DNA of 6,959 bases, from positions 1 through 6,959 of the forward strand of contig CALFEW010000733.1 of the NCBI GenBank assembly GCA_937958365.1, written 5' to 3'. Positions 1 through 5,654 of this stretch are shown piece after piece. The stretch is from an uncultured Chloroflexota bacterium. Lineage in GTDB: Bacteria; Chloroflexota; Anaerolineae; Promineifilales; Promineifilaceae. Every line of letters starts with the position of its first letter. Position 1 is the first letter of the stretch. The position numbers and the translations under genes are program-made. The notes under the pieces are model-generated. The model was not told the origin of the DNA. It saw nothing but the letters and a program-made list of their open reading frames with translations, and ran no database searches.

Positions 1-2
1 CC

Positions 3-1868
3 ATCAACGAGCTGATTTGCCAGCGGTTAGGCGTGCGGCGTCTGCCAACGGCCGTGACCAACCTGATTCACGCCAAAGCCGAGGGTCACCCCTTCTTCAG
101 CGAAGAACTGGCCTACGCCCTGCGCGACGCCGGACTGATTCAAATCGCCGACGGCGAGTGCCGACTGGTTGCCAAACCGCAAGAGTTTGCTGCCCTCAAC
201 TTCCCCAACACCATCCAGGGCGTCATCACCAGCCGTATAGACCGCCTCGCGCCGCCACATCAGCTCACCGTCAAGGTTGCCAGCGTCATCGGGCGTATCT
301 TCGCCTTTGTCCTGCTGTGCGATATTTACCCGGTCGCCACAGGCGAAACGCAGCTGCACCAACATTTAGACCACCTGGAACGATTGGGCATCACGCCGCT
401 GGAGACGCCGCCGCCCAATCTGACCTATATTTTCAAACATCTGGTGACGCAGGAAGTGGTCTACAACCTGATGACGTATGCTCAGCGCCAGCAGTTACAC
501 CGGCGAACCGCCTCCTGGTATGAACAAACGCAGACCGGCGACCTCAGCCGCTTTTATCCGCTGCTGGCATACCATTGGCGGCTGGCGGGGGCGACAGAAC
601 AGGCGGTGGCCTATTACGAAAAAGCAGGCGAAAACGCCTTCCGCGATTACGCCAATCAGGAGGCTATTCGCTTTTTTACGCGGGCGCTGGAATTGAGCAG
701 CGAGGCGAATTCGCCGGTGCAGCGCGCGCGCTGGCAGCGCTATTTAGGCGAAGCCAGCTACCGGCTGACGTTGATGGAGAACAGCGAGGCGCATTATCTG
801 GCGGCGTTGGCGTTGTTGGAACGGCCGTTACCCACCAGCACCCCGCGCCGCGTTCTGGGCCTGCTGCGCGAAATCATCCGGCAGGTGGGCAACTATCGTC
901 GTGACGGCCGTGCCGCCCCGCTCCCCGCCGCCGGATCAGAGCAAAGCCCGCTGCTGGAAGCCGCCCGCGCCTACGACGGCATCTCCGAGATTTACTACAA
1001 CACCGGCGATTTCCTCGCCACGTTTTACTGCGTCATGGCCGCCTTCAACCTGGCCGGGCAGGCCGGAACGTCGCCGGAATTGGTACGAGGTTACGCCAAC
1101 ATGTGCCCCACCCTGGGCACAGTCTCGCTGCACGGGCTGGCCAACAGCTACCGGGAACGCGCCCTGGCTCTGGCCGCCAACCTCGACGATTTACCCACCA
1201 AAGCCTACATTCAAATCCCCTTCTCCTCCTACAGCCTGTGGGTAGGTGATTGGGACCGGGCAGAACAGGAAATCGGCGAGGCGCTCGCCATTTATTCGCG
1301 GCTGGGTGATTGGCGGCATTGGTGCGTGGCTGCCTGGATATGGCCGCAAGCCGCCGAAGGCAAAGGCGAACTCCACCGGGCGCGTGACTTGTGGGCGGAA
1401 CTTTACAGCGTGGCGCTGAGCAGCCAGGACACGCGGCATCAGGTGCGCAGCCGGGGCGGGCAAATGTTTAACTTCCTGGCGCTAGGCCAGCCTGAAGATG
1501 CCTTTGCCTGCGTAGACGCCGTCGGTAAACTGCTGGAGGAAAACCCGGAAATGCTGCCGGTGGAGGAGCGGCTCTGGTTTGCCGTTCGCGCCATGCGCGC
1601 GCTGCACCAGGAACAGTGGGCGGAGGCCCGCGCCCTGGCCCACGAACTGATAGCCGCCATCGGCCGCGCCCGCTTTAAGTTTGATCTCCCCGACGTGTTT
1701 GCCACCAGCGCCGAGGTGTTCCTGACGCTCTGGGAACGGGGCGAGGCGGATGCCGGCGAGGCAAAAAAGGGCTGCCGGGTACTCCGGCAATACGCCCGCA
1801 CCTATCCCTTTGCCCGTCCCCGCGCTCAACACTACCAGGCGCGTTTTGATGGGCTGGACGGGAGGTAG
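3..1868 (+). CDS. C-terminal part of a large AAA/STAND-type ATPase with TPR-like repeats (5' partial)
   Basis: The frame is open to the left edge, so this is the C-terminal part of a longer protein; the GTG at 33 is internal and not a real start. The first visible residues (INELI...GHPFFSEEL, then a segment containing IQGVITSRIDRL) match the end of the NB-ARC/AAA-like ATPase module seen in adenylate/guanylate-cyclase-associated and LuxR-like 'predicted ATPases'. The rest, about 450 residues, is helical and rich in Ala, Leu, Trp and Tyr. It has TPR-like pairs such as AVAYYEKAGENAF, EAIRFFTRALEL and RAEQEIGEALAIYSRLGD. Such proteins usually carry an N-terminal class III cyclase, kinase or DNA-binding output domain, which is out of view here, so the effector function cannot be stated. 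No C-terminal output domain is seen: the protein ends in helical repeats. It is convergent with the next gene and a hairpin lies between them. Confidence 0.85.
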   Translation: MNELICQRLGVRRLPTAVTNLIHAKAEGHPFFSEELAYALRDAGLIQIADGECRLVAKPQEFAALNFPNTIQGVITSRIDRLAPPHQLTVKVASVIGRIFAFVLLCDIYPVATGETQLHQHLDHLERLGITPLETPPPNLTYIFKHLVTQEVVYNLMTYAQRQQLHRRTASWYEQTQTGDLSRFYPLLAYHWRLAGATEQAVAYYEKAGENAFRDYANQEAIRFFTRALELSSEANSPVQRARWQRYLGEASYRLTLMENSEAHYLAALALLERPLPTSTPRRVLGLLREIIRQVGNYRRDGRAAPLPAAGSEQSPLLEAARAYDGISEIYYNTGDFLATFYCVMAAFNLAGQAGTSPELVRGYANMCPTLGTVSLHGLANSYRERALALAANLDDLPTKAYIQIPFSSYSLWVGDWDRAEQEIGEALAIYSRLGDWRHWCVAAWIWPQAAEGKGELHRARDLWAELYSVALSSQDTRHQVRSRGGQMFNFLALGQPEDAFACVDAVGKLLEENPEMLPVEERLWFAVRAMRALHQEQWAEARALAHELIAAIGRARFKFDLPDVFATSAEVFLTLWERGEADAGEAKKGCRVLRQYARTYPFARPRAQHYQARFDGLDGR

Positions 1869-1871
1869 GAG

Positions 1872-1930
1872 CGTATTCCGTAAGCCGTAAGCCGTATTCC
1901 GTAGACGGAATACGGCTTACGGCTCACGCT
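1872..1930. repeat. Composite direct/inverted repeat forming a perfect 20-bp hairpin between convergent genes
   Basis: Positions 1883-1902 and 1905-1924 are exact reverse complements (20 bp, 2-nt loop AG). An 11-nt unit, CGTATTCCGTA, occurs twice in direct orientation (1872-1882 and 1893-1903), and AGCCGTA is tandem at 1883-1896. A further AGCGT/ACGCT pair flanks the structure (1870-1874 and 1926-1930). It fills the 55-bp gap between the two convergent stop codons and overlaps the TGA of the minus-strand gene (1924-1926). It could act as a bidirectional transcription barrier. There is no T-tract on either side, so a classical intrinsic terminator is not supported. The modular design looks like a dispersed intergenic repeat. 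Confidence 0.8.
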
Positions 1931-2667
1931 CTGCCCCAGGGGTTGATGTTTTGTTCGCGTGATTTGCGGTAGACGAGAACCATGTAGACGACGTCAAAGA
2001 GAAAGACGATGGCGTAGAGGACGTTGACGACGGGCGTCTGGATGCCATCGGCCAGCATGAAGCCGTAGGCGGCAACTGTGCCCAGCCACTTGTTGAAGGC
2101 GATGTAGAAGGATTGTCCGTCCACGTTGTTGCGCCGCAAGATCATGACGACAAACAGCACAGACATGACCACATTGAGGCCGAAGCCGGTGTAGTAGCTG
2201 CCACCTTGTAATGTCAGGGGCAGAAAATCAGGAACCTGCCCGTTCACGACGACGCCCCAGGCGTTGCGAATCCAAAATTCCTGGATGATGGTGTAGATGA
2301 CTAGAAAGGCGGCGACGACGCCTCCCAGGACAATCCAGGTGAAATACTTTTTGACGAGAGGGTGATTGAAATAGTGACGGCCGTATTTCAGCACCGTGTA
2401 CAAAATCACAAAGTCAAACACCATCCAGATAAAATTGCGCCCCTGGATGATCGCCGCCGGGCAGGTACTCCAACTGGCGGCGCAGCCCCGTTCAATTCCC
2501 AGGCCAAAAATAATCTCCCAGGCCAGGTTGCCACATAGGGCCACAATCGGCATCCCATAAGACTTGTCCTTGAAGCCGCGATAAATGATGAGGATGTAGG
2601 CAATAAGCCAGAATACGCCGGACAACAGCGCCGTTGCCAGGAGCCAAAAATGATTGCTATCTAACAC
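1924..2667 (-). CDS. Seven-helix membrane protein, Pyr4/PaxB-like membrane terpene cyclase family (putative)
   Basis: This 247-residue protein has seven clear hydrophobic segments, at about 6-29, 38-56, 74-95, 109-129, 158-177, 187-206 and 213-232. Segment 2 contains SYGMPIVALCGNLAWEIIF with Glu51, and segment 7 contains FLFDVVYMVLVY with Asp225. Length, helix count and these two acidic motifs resemble the fungal integral-membrane terpene cyclases of the Pyr4/PaxB family. There a Glu in the second helix region and an Asp in the last are known to be needed for proton-initiated cyclisation of epoxidised or olefinic meroterpenoids. I infer homology by motif recognition only. No prenyltransferase or epoxidase is nearby, so the substrate is unknown and a non-catalytic role is possible. 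Translation starts at GTG 2667 with a strong ribosome-binding site just upstream. It is the last gene of the minus-strand run, 64 bp after the phosphatase, with a hairpin in that gap. Confidence 0.6.
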   Translation of the reverse strand: MLDSNHFWLLATALLSGVFWLIAYILIIYRGFKDKSYGMPIVALCGNLAWEIIFGLGIERGCAASWSTCPAAIIQGRNFIWMVFDFVILYTVLKYGRHYFNHPLVKKYFTWIVLGGVVAAFLVIYTIIQEFWIRNAWGVVVNGQVPDFLPLTLQGGSYYTGFGLNVVMSVLFVVMILRRNNVDGQSFYIAFNKWLGTVAAYGFMLADGIQTPVVNVLYAIVFLFDVVYMVLVYRKSREQNINPWGRA

Positions 2668-2670
2668 GAA

Positions 2671-2678
2671 TCCTCCTT
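2671..2678 (-). promoter_or_regulatory. Strong Shine-Dalgarno that fixes a GTG start
   Basis: On the minus strand AAGGAGGA lies 3 nt before GTG (2667-2665). It is the strongest ribosome-binding site in the window together with that of the downstream STAS gene. It supports the GTG start of the membrane protein, which has no ATG before its first membrane helix. Confidence 0.75.
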
Positions 2679-2690
2679 GCGAACTGAGAT

Positions 2691-2718
2691 TGGAGACTTG
2701 TTTAGCATCCAGTCTCCA
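2691..2718. repeat. Intercistronic hairpin between phosphatase and membrane-protein genes
   Basis: TGGAGACT (2691-2698) and AGTCTCCA (2711-2718) are perfect 8-bp inverted repeats around a 12-nt loop; a one-base bulge would add three more pairs (GAT/ATC). No U-run follows it on the minus strand, so it is more likely an mRNA processing or stability element, or a partial attenuator, than a full terminator. Confidence 0.45.
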
Positions 2719-2731
2719 TCCGCATTCTTTA

Positions 2732-3841
2732 TCAGATAGGGCGCCGTTTCACGACGACCAGGGTCATGTCGTCGGCCTGGGGGGAAGTGCCGCAAAATTG
2801 GGCTACGGCGTCCAGAATGGCCTGCGCAAGCTGCGCCGCCGAAGCGTGGGCCGAGGCGGCAATCACCGCTTCCAGGCGGGCTTCGTCGAAGAGTTCTTGT
2901 TCATGGCGGGCTTCGGTGATGCCATCGGTGTAGAGGATGAGTGTATCGCCGGGAGCCAGGGTGATACTTTTTTCCTCCAGATGGACGTTGGCGAACGCGC
3001 CCAGCACCATGCCGCGACCGGCAAGCTGCTGCATATGGCCGCCATCTGCCTGCACCCAATAGGGCCGATCATGCCCGCCGAGGGCATAGACGAGCTGGCC
3101 GGTTTGGGTGTTAAGGCTGGCAAAAAAGGCTGTCAGGAATGGCAGGGAGCGCCGCTCGGACATCAGGAGTTGGTTGGTGCGTTGGAGCAGGTTGGCGGGG
3201 GAACGGCCGTTCAAAGCTGCGGCGCGAATGATGGTGCGACACATCGTCATAAACAGGGCCGCCGGTACGCCCTTGCCGGTAACATCGGCGATCACCAGAT
3301 GCAAGATGTCCGGGTTGGCCGGGTCAGGGATGAAATCGTACAGGTCGCCGCCGACCTGGCGAGCGGCGCGATAGGAGGCCGCAAACTCCCAACCGTACAG
3401 GGCTGGGCATTTATCCGGCAGCAGGCTCAACTGGATTTGTCGCCCGATGGCTAATTCTTCTTCCAGGCGCTGCCGCCGCAGCTCTTCTTCCATGTAGCGG
3501 CGCAGCCGGGCCGACATGATAGCCATCACATCGGTGGCGAAGGCCGGCTGCTGTTGGATGAGCGCGGCGAAACGCTCTTTGTTGATGGCCGCCAGGATAC
3601 AATCGGTCACGGCCGTTGCCGTGGCGCTGCGTACCTGATTGTCGGCCAGGGCCATTTCGCCAAACACCTGGCCGGCTCCCAGACAGTCTAGCAGTTGATC
3701 CTCTATGGTTATGTTTACTTCACCGGCCAGAATGAAGTACATCACAAAGCCGATGTCTCCGAGGCTGAATATGGTTTCACCGGCCATCACCCGGATTTTC
3801 TCGGTTTCGTTCAGGTGCGAAACAATCACTTGCAGCGGCAT
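2732..3841 (-). CDS. Cyclic-nucleotide-binding domain fused to SpoIIE/RsbU-type PP2C phosphatase
   Basis: The protein has 369 residues. Residues about 10-115 form a CRP-like cNMP-binding fold with GDIGFVMYFILAGEV and the phosphate-binding cassette FGEMALADNQVRSATATA (60-77). This keeps Glu62 and Arg71, the pair that contacts ribose and phosphate in cAMP-binding members. A charged helix (about 113-135, MEEELRRQRLEEEL) links it to a PP2C-type SpoIIE domain (about 136-369). The metal-binding acids are all present: Asp166 and Asp169 in GGDLYDF, Asp186 in ADVTGKG, Asp306 in YTDG, and Asp357/358 in the final ADDMT. It should dephosphorylate the phosphoserine of STAS anti-anti-sigma factors, most simply the two encoded upstream. 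Its ATG lies 12 nt after the upstream STAS stop with no clear Shine-Dalgarno, so translational coupling is likely. The N-terminal cap helix is shorter than in CRP. Confidence 0.93.
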   Translation of the reverse strand: MPLQVIVSHLNETEKIRVMAGETIFSLGDIGFVMYFILAGEVNITIEDQLLDCLGAGQVFGEMALADNQVRSATATAVTDCILAAINKERFAALIQQQPAFATDVMAIMSARLRRYMEEELRRQRLEEELAIGRQIQLSLLPDKCPALYGWEFAASYRAARQVGGDLYDFIPDPANPDILHLVIADVTGKGVPAALFMTMCRTIIRAAALNGRSPANLLQRTNQLLMSERRSLPFLTAFFASLNTQTGQLVYALGGHDRPYWVQADGGHMQQLAGRGMVLGAFANVHLEEKSITLAPGDTLILYTDGITEARHEQELFDEARLEAVIAASAHASAAQLAQAILDAVAQFCGTSPQADDMTLVVVKRRPI

Positions 3842-3853
3842 GGGCGTGATGGG

Positions 3854-4270
3854 TTAAAAACTGTGAACGGCCGTTTCCCGGTCGGTGAAGATTTCCAAGA
3901 TATGGGAAAAACCGGTCATCTCCAACGTCTTTTGCACGCGGGGTTGTGGTTGAAGCAGTTTACAAGTGGCGTCAAATTCGGTGGCATTGTTCATTTCGTG
4001 GGAAATCTCATGGATCACGCTCCAGCCACCTTCCATATTGGGCGCATCCTGGCCGCGCATCACCATGACCACGGTGTGCAGTCCTACCAATCCGGCGCTA
4101 GACATAAACTTCAATTCGCTCAAATCGAGCAGCAGATGGCGAGTGCCGGCGGCGTACAATTTCTGAGCCTGCTGGATGAAGTTCATGTAAGAGCTGGCGT
4201 CCAATTCTCCTTGAACTTTCATGACAGTAATGGGCTTGGGAGTGGTTAACTCCTCAACGGTAATGTTCAT
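3854..4270 (-). CDS. STAS-domain anti-anti-sigma factor (SpoIIAA/RsbV-like), copy 2
   Basis: This 138-residue protein carries a STAS fold: N-terminal strands ending in VQGELDASSY, then HLLLDLSELKFMSSAGLVGLHTV. Ser58 in MSSAGL aligns with the phosphorylated Ser58 of B. subtilis SpoIIAA by position relative to the Gly-Leu pair. In the known mechanism the unphosphorylated STAS protein binds the HATPase anti-sigma factor and frees its client, and phosphorylation breaks this. The segment after the switch helix (about 72-104, with GGWSVIHEISHEMNN) is some 25 residues longer than in SpoIIAA. The start ATG has AGGAGG four bases upstream, and the gene follows the kinase gene by 26 bp. The C-terminus (ETAVHSF) closely mirrors that of the other STAS protein in the cluster (QTAVASF), so the two are probably paralogues with different client or signal specificity. 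Confidence 0.92.
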   Translation of the reverse strand: MNITVEELTTPKPITVMKVQGELDASSYMNFIQQAQKLYAAGTRHLLLDLSELKFMSSAGLVGLHTVVMVMRGQDAPNMEGGWSVIHEISHEMNNATEFDATCKLLQPQPRVQKTLEMTGFSHILEIFTDRETAVHSF

Positions 4271-4274
4271 ACAA

Positions 4275-4280
4275 CCTCCT
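4275..4280 (-). promoter_or_regulatory. Strong Shine-Dalgarno AGGAGG of the second STAS gene
   Basis: On the minus strand AGGAGG precedes the ATG at 4270 with a 4-nt spacer, in the 26-bp gap after the kinase gene. The kinase and phosphatase genes of the same run lack a clear site, so this suggests that the second STAS protein is translated independently and more strongly than its partners. Confidence 0.7.
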
Positions 4281-4296
4281 GAAAAAAATGAGCAAG

Positions 4297-4719
4297 TCAG
4301 ATAAATGTATTGTGTTTGGTGAAAGTAAGTTGATTACGGCCGTTTGGTGTCTGCTCGTAACGTAGTTCATCGGTGAAATGGCGCATCATGAGGATGCCCA
4401 TGCCGCCCAACGGCCGTAAATCAATTGGCAGCGTAACGTCGGGAGACGGGACGGCCGTTGGATCAAACAATGGGGCGGCGTCTATATGCTTTACCACCAA
4501 CGAGCGTCCGGCGCGCCAGATTTCAATTTGCACTTCACCGGGCTGTCCCCGGTAGCCATGCCGCACGCTGTTCACGATTGCTTCGTTTAAAGCCAGAATC
4601 ATGTCGGCCACAGCCTCAGGGTCGCCGCCTGAGAGCAACATCGCCTTTTCCAACTGTTGGCGAAGCGGCGCGATGTCGCCTAACGCGACAATTTGGGCGA
4701 AGGTGTGCAATTGCTCCAT
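4297..4719 (-). CDS. HATPase_c_2 anti-sigma-type serine kinase (RsbW/SpoIIAB-like)
   Basis: With the ATG at 4719 the protein is 140 residues, a usual length for this family. The GHKL ATP-binding motifs are in order: N box LALNEAIVNSVRHGY with Glu46 and Asn50; G1 box HIDAAPLFDP with Asp80; G2 box RPLGGMGILMMRHFTDELRYE with Gly105/106/108; and the typical ending NGRNQLTFTK. Family members bind a sigma factor or other client and phosphorylate a STAS partner. Here the STAS partners are encoded on both sides. The Gly usual in the G1 box (DxG) is Ala82. The start overlaps the upstream stop as TGATG, a coupling arrangement, with no separate Shine-Dalgarno. A TTG one codon earlier (4722) is possible but less likely. 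No sigma factor gene is visible, so the client is unknown. Confidence 0.92.
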   Translation of the reverse strand: MEQLHTFAQIVALGDIAPLRQQLEKAMLLSGGDPEAVADMILALNEAIVNSVRHGYRGQPGEVQIEIWRAGRSLVVKHIDAAPLFDPTAVPSPDVTLPIDLRPLGGMGILMMRHFTDELRYEQTPNGRNQLTFTKHNTFI

Positions 4720-5108
4720 CAAAAAGAGGCGACGGCCGTTTGGACATCGTGGTGAATTTCCAAAAACATATCATACCCGGCCACGCTAATGGTCTTGAGG
4801 CCGTTTTTGGTTGGATTCAACAGCTTGAGATTGGGCGATTTGTACGTGCCGGTCATAATGCCCCGTTTCATCGCTTCATTGTCTACATCGCCGTTTTGCC
4901 GGAGCAGCTCAAAAACCAACTGGATAGCCCGCAAACCGGCGCTGCTGATGTAAGGAACGTGACTTAAATCCAGCAAGATATGGCGACTACCACCGGCGAT
5001 AGCATCTGCCGCCAGTTGATGCAAGGGTTCCTCGTTCATCAGATCGCCTTGAAGGTGAAAGATAGTGACGGGGATACGGCCGTTTGCCTGTGAGATCGTA
5101 ATTTCCAT
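4719..5108 (-). CDS. STAS-domain anti-anti-sigma factor (SpoIIAA/RsbV-like), copy 1
   Basis: This 129-residue STAS protein is the first gene of the minus-strand run. HLQGDLMNEEPL is followed by HILLDLSHVPYISSAGLRAIQLV. Ser56 in ISSAGL is the expected phosphorylation site, and the Asp-Leu-Ser strand before it is conserved. As in the other STAS protein, the region between the switch helix and the next strand (about 70-95, with NEAMKRGIMTGTYKSP) is around 20 residues longer than in SpoIIAA. The start ATG at 5108 has AAGGAG at 5118-5123 on the minus strand, nine bases away. The stop TGA shares its A with the ATG of the kinase gene, so the two products are probably made in fixed ratio, as expected for a STAS/kinase pair. 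Promoter signals for the operon should lie in the region just upstream (above 5108), but no convincing -35/-10 pair is seen. Confidence 0.92.
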   Translation of the reverse strand: MEITISQANGRIPVTIFHLQGDLMNEEPLHQLAADAIAGGSRHILLDLSHVPYISSAGLRAIQLVFELLRQNGDVDNEAMKRGIMTGTYKSPNLKLLNPTKNGLKTISVAGYDMFLEIHHDVQTAVASF

Positions 5109-5184
5109 GCCTTCATACTCCTTCGCAAGACTTCAGAAAAGTTATCAGCCAAATACAAAGGTTCTCAGGCTTCCCCAATATTAT

Positions 5185-5199
5185 CCACGGTCATCGTGG
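5185..5199. promoter_or_regulatory. Small inverted repeat upstream of the partner-switching operon (possible operator)
   Basis: CCACG and CGTGG are perfect 5-bp arms around GTCAT, about 77-91 bp upstream of the first STAS start. On the minus strand it directly precedes the AT-rich GATAATATT. Position fits an operator next to a promoter, but such short repeats occur by chance. Confidence 0.25.
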
Positions 5200-5453
5200 T
5201 TTACTTTTACCAAAAATGATTCGCGCTAAGCCGGTCTAACGCCGGTGCGGCTTGGGGGAACTGCGCCAATAAATGACAGCATGGTGTGTTCGGTGGCGTT
5301 GAAGCTGCGGTTAAGCCGTTGTAAGAGCAAGGTTTGCAGGACAATTAAATTGTGCCCTAATTTCGCCAAAAACACAAAGGCCAATCAGATGAAATCATCC
5401 AGACGCCAAAGCCAGACAATCAGGCACGACCCTTGCACTGATAAGAAATGGGG

Positions 5454-5537
5454 CGCGGATTTTTACGGATGCGGCGGATAAATGCTGATAGAGATGTTTT
5501 TATCCGCGAAAATCGGCCGCATCGGCGTTTGTCCGCG
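5454..5537. repeat. Degenerate inverted repeat with GCGGAT/ATCCGC-type units
   Basis: The 26-nt arms 5454-5479 and 5512-5537 pair at 18 of 26 positions, with perfect blocks CGCGGA and GATGCGGC at corresponding places. A nested perfect 9-bp stem, GCGGATAAA (5474-5482) with TTTATCCGC (5499-5507), gives an alternative fold. The reiterated CGCGGAT/ATCCGCG words look like a decayed dispersed intergenic repeat rather than an operator. Confidence 0.5.
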
Positions 5538-5642
5538 TCCCATTCATGAATCTGCAAACATAATGTCAGGAGAACAGGCGCACCTTACTTGGAAAACCAT
5601 GTTGAAAATGATAGGATTGCCGCAGGTACTCAGGTCTGGTCT

Positions 5643-5646
5643 GGAG
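5643..5646 (+). promoter_or_regulatory. Shine-Dalgarno deciding the ATG start of the PHP gene
   Basis: GGAG lies 8 nt before ATG 5655. The upstream in-frame TTG at 5589 has its nearest AGGAG 17 nt away, and its extra 22 residues precede the normal start of the PHP fold, so the downstream ATG is preferred. Confidence 0.55.
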
Positions 5647-5654
5647 TCATTGGT

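Larger units (their letters stand above)
5109..5654. other. Divergent intergenic region, no supported gene
   Basis: About 545 bp separate the divergent STAS and PHP genes. The two short open frames here (5245-5481 and 5482-5742) have no recognisable domain, Cys/Arg/Lys-rich composition and no good ribosome site, so I do not call them. Visible small structures are CCACG-N5-CGTGG (5185-5199), AAGCCG/CGGCTT (5228-5233 and 5248-5253), the 13-bp palindrome ACAATTAAATTGT (5341-5353), ATTCATGAAT (5542-5551) and a degenerate large inverted repeat (5454-5537). On the minus strand GATAAT and TATTTG could be -10 elements for the operon, and CATAAT (5559-5564, plus) for the PHP gene, but none has a good -35 at normal spacing. 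Confidence 0.6.

Noticed and set aside
17..523. Plus-strand open frame of 168 codons inside the ATPase gene
   Set aside because: It is an Arg/Pro/Ala-rich frame overlapping the ATPase/TPR reading frame, which has coherent domain features.
1883..1924. Intrinsic bidirectional terminator
   Set aside because: The stem is perfect but neither strand has a T-run after it. It is kept as a repeat with possible termination activity only.
2654..3454. Long plus-strand open frame (266 codons) opposite the phosphatase
   Set aside because: It is antisense to a gene with complete PP2C motifs, and its translation shows no recognisable domain. It is a shadow caused by GC-rich codon usage.
3695..4249. Plus-strand open frame of 184 codons opposite the phosphatase N-terminus and the second STAS gene
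   Set aside because: It spans two clear minus-strand genes and has a His/Gln-rich, non-domain translation.
4720..4722. TTG start for the kinase gene, one codon before the ATG
   Set aside because: The next codon is ATG and forms the typical TGATG stop/start overlap with the upstream STAS gene.
5230..5340. attC-like element (GTCTAAC and GCGGTTAAGCC words with partly complementary arms)
   Set aside because: The right side lacks a GTTRRRY core site, the arms pair poorly, and there is no integron integrase or cassette gene array.
5589..5654. TTG start giving the PHP protein 22 extra residues
   Set aside because: There is no well-spaced Shine-Dalgarno, while ATG 5655 has GGAG 8 nt upstream and lies just before the HxH strand where PHP proteins normally begin.
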